Source: DATKLX01 sp035542155
Lineage (GTDB): Bacteria; Chloroflexota; Anaerolineae; Anaerolineales; Anaerolineaceae
Reading direction: 5' to 3'
NCBI GenBank assembly: GCA_035542155.1
Contig: DATKLX010000239.1
Coordinates: 1-43,442 of the forward strand
DNA length: 43,442 nt
Made by a program: the position numbers and the translations under genes
The notes under the pieces: model-generated
What the model saw: only the letters and a program-made list of their open reading frames with translations
Told to the model about the DNA's origin: nothing
Databases searched by the model: none
Shown: in pieces, positions 41,913 to 43,442 of the stretch
Numbering within the stretch: the first letter of the stretch is position 1
Layout of the letters: the number at the start of each line of letters is the position of its first letter

Positions 41913-43264
41913 TGTATACGTCTCATACTGAAGCCGACCGGGAGGCCATGGTAAAGGTTATCGGCGCAAAGAGTATTGAGGACCTTTTCGTTGACGTCCC
42001 GGCTGCATACCGTTTTCCAAAATTGAACATTCCCCCGGCGCTGACCGAGATGGAGGCGATGGCCGAGTTGCAAGAGCTGGCCATGGCCAACGAATCAACC
42101 CGCGACCTGGTATGTTTCCTGGGAGCTGGGGCTTATAACCATTATTCACCGGCGGTGGTGGATGCAATCATCCGCCGGGGAGAATTCCTGACAGCCTATA
42201 CGCCCTACCAGCCGGAAGTATCTCAGGGGACCCTGCAGGCTATTTTTGAGTTTCAAAGCCTGATCGCCAACCTGACCGGCATGGAAGTAGCCAATGCCTC
42301 GCATTACGACGGTGCGACGGCAACCGCGGAGGCAGCGGTGATGGCCTACTGGAATTTCCGCGGCAAGCGCAACAAAATGGTCGTCGCGCCCGCGGTTCAC
42401 CCTCACTACCGAGGCACCCTGCGCACCTACCTCCACGGCTACGAAGGCCTGCAAATCGTCGGCGACGAGCCGATTGCCGATCTGGACGCCGGGCCGGAGG
42501 CTCTGCTCCCCCTGATCGACGCGAACACCGCTCTGGTGATCGTCCAGTACCCCGACTTTTTCGGGCGGATTTACGATTTCACGGCCCTGATTGAGCGCGC
42601 GCACAGCGCCGGGGCGCTGGTCGCCGTGGCAGCTAACCCGATCGCCTTGGGAATGCTTCGCACCCCCGGGGAGATTGGAGCGGACATCGTGGTGGGAGAA
42701 GGCCAGCCACTGGGCATCCCGTTGTGCTACGGTGGACCCTACCTGGGATTCTTCGCTACCCGCAAGGACCTCGTGCGTAAAGTCGCCGGCCGGCTGGTGG
42801 GAGAGACCGTAGATAACCGCGGCAACCGGGCCTACGTGCTGACCCTGACCGCGCGCGAGCAGCACATCCGCCGCGAAAAAGCCACCTCCAACATCTGCAC
42901 CAACGTCGCCCTGATCGCCCTCGCGGCGACGGTCTACATGAGCGCGGTGGGGAGACACGGGCTGCGCCAGGTGGCCGAGCTGTGCTTCCACAAAGCCCAC
43001 TATGCCGCCCAGCAGATTTCTAAGATCCCTGGCTACAGTCTTTGCACGGATGTGCCATTGTTCCATGAGTTCATGGTGTGCTGCCCCAAACCGGTGGATG
43101 AGATCAACTCAGTGCTGCTGGATCACGGCATCCTGGGCGGGTACGATTTGAGCCGGGATTATCCCTCACTCAAAAACCACATGCTGGTTGCGGTGACGGA
43201 GATGAACACGCGTGAGGAGATCGACGCGCTCGTCGAAGTGCTGGGGGAGGTGGCCCATGGCTGA
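41912..43264 (+). CDS. gcvPA: glycine dehydrogenase (decarboxylating) subunit 1
   Basis: A 450-residue alpha subunit of the two-subunit P protein. It pairs with the beta subunit to decarboxylate glycine with PLP and pass the aminomethyl group to the H protein. Typical segments include FLGAGAYNHYSPAVVDAI, YTPYQPEVSQGTLQ and MEVANASHYDGATATAEA; the PLP lysine lies in the other subunit. The ATG shares its first base with the gcvH stop codon. The frame overlaps the next gene by 8 bases. Confidence 0.96.
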   Translation: MYTSHTEADREAMVKVIGAKSIEDLFVDVPAAYRFPKLNIPPALTEMEAMAELQELAMANESTRDLVCFLGAGAYNHYSPAVVDAIIRRGEFLTAYTPYQPEVSQGTLQAIFEFQSLIANLTGMEVANASHYDGATATAEAAVMAYWNFRGKRNKMVVAPAVHPHYRGTLRTYLHGYEGLQIVGDEPIADLDAGPEALLPLIDANTALVIVQYPDFFGRIYDFTALIERAHSAGALVAVAANPIALGMLRTPGEIGADIVVGEGQPLGIPLCYGGPYLGFFATRKDLVRKVAGRLVGETVDNRGNRAYVLTLTAREQHIRREKATSNICTNVALIALAATVYMSAVGRHGLRQVAELCFHKAHYAAQQISKIPGYSLCTDVPLFHEFMVCCPKPVDEINSVLLDHGILGGYDLSRDYPSLKNHMLVAVTEMNTREEIDALVEVLGEVAHG

Positions 43265-43442
43265 ACCAACCATCTACGAGCTCTCTTCGCCCGGGCGCAA
43301 GGGGGTCCGCTTCCCCGAGCCGGACGTACCCCGCACTCCGCTGCCAGCCGAGATGCTGCGCAAAGACCTGCCATTCCCCGAGCTGGGAGAGCTGGACGTG
43401 GTTCGCCACTTCACCCACCTGTCTCAGTTAAACTACAGCATC
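43257..43442 (+). CDS. gcvPB: glycine dehydrogenase (decarboxylating) subunit 2, N-terminal part
   Basis: The open frame begins at an ATG with GGGGGAGG upstream, overlaps the gcvPA stop by 8 bases and runs off the window after 62 residues. It opens with IYELSSPGRKGVRFPEPDV and continues LPFPELGELDVVRHFTHLS, the standard start of the PLP-binding beta subunit. The catalytic lysine region lies off-window. Confidence 0.93.
   Translation, partial: MAEPTIYELSSPGRKGVRFPEPDVPRTPLPAEMLRKDLPFPELGELDVVRHFTHLSQLNYSI

Noticed and set aside
1..43442. tRNA or rRNA genes and CRISPR arrays
   Set aside because: None was recognised on reading; no regularly spaced repeats were seen. A dedicated tRNA scan was not possible.

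Overview
This is bacterial DNA with dense genes, short spacers, purine-rich ribosome binding sites and frequent TTG starts. The gene content best fits Chloroflexota, probably class Anaerolineae. That placement is an inference from gene families and style; no rRNA or other decisive marker is present. By eye, base composition rises from near 50% GC in the first 20 kb to clearly GC-rich after about 24.3 kb.

Region 1 (1-13902) is housekeeping: the 3' end of a GH4 glycosidase, a BadF-type sugar kinase, a YyaL-like thioredoxin-domain protein, then on the minus strand an alpha/beta hydrolase and moaA. Next come ribosomal protein L25, a minus-strand trmI/zinc-ribbon/Nudix cluster, an S9 peptidase, a cold-shock gene with a strong promoter and long leader, a small membrane protein, and a cysteine desulfurase-mnmA pair that supplies and uses sulfur for tRNA thiolation.

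Region 2 (13932-15338) is an intact single-gene IS66-type insertion sequence with 12-bp inverted repeats and an 8-bp target duplication (7/8 match). It landed in what looks like the -10 element of the cysteine desulfurase promoter and appears to rebuild a hybrid promoter there.

Region 3 (15428-24166) holds a phosphohexomutase, TatD nuclease, long-chain polyprenyl synthase, an HtrA/DegP lipoprotein protease, an OmpR-type response regulator with its histidine kinase, and a TerC membrane protein. The spacer upstream of degP carries paired direct repeats at the promoter and a block of strong hairpins that may be a structured RNA.

Region 4 (24307-41157) is the most notable part: a nine-gene plus-strand operon for a Pfa/PUFA-synthase-like iterative polyketide or secondary-lipid system. 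Its order is KS-AT-ACPx3-pseudoKR; KR-DH (the PfaA ketoreductase is split between two proteins); a PfaB-like degenerate KS plus AT; a stand-alone pair of FabA-like dehydratase domains (the PfaC C-terminus without its KS-CLF); PfaD enoyl reductase; an Sfp-type phosphopantetheinyl transferase; and a complete three-subunit acyl-CoA carboxylase. The operon thus encodes the chain builder, the enzyme that activates its carriers, and the likely source of its malonyl extender.

Region 5 (41154-43442) is a glycine cleavage operon: a near-consensus promoter, a tandem glycine riboswitch with a terminator, gcvH, gcvPA and the start of gcvPB, which runs off the window.
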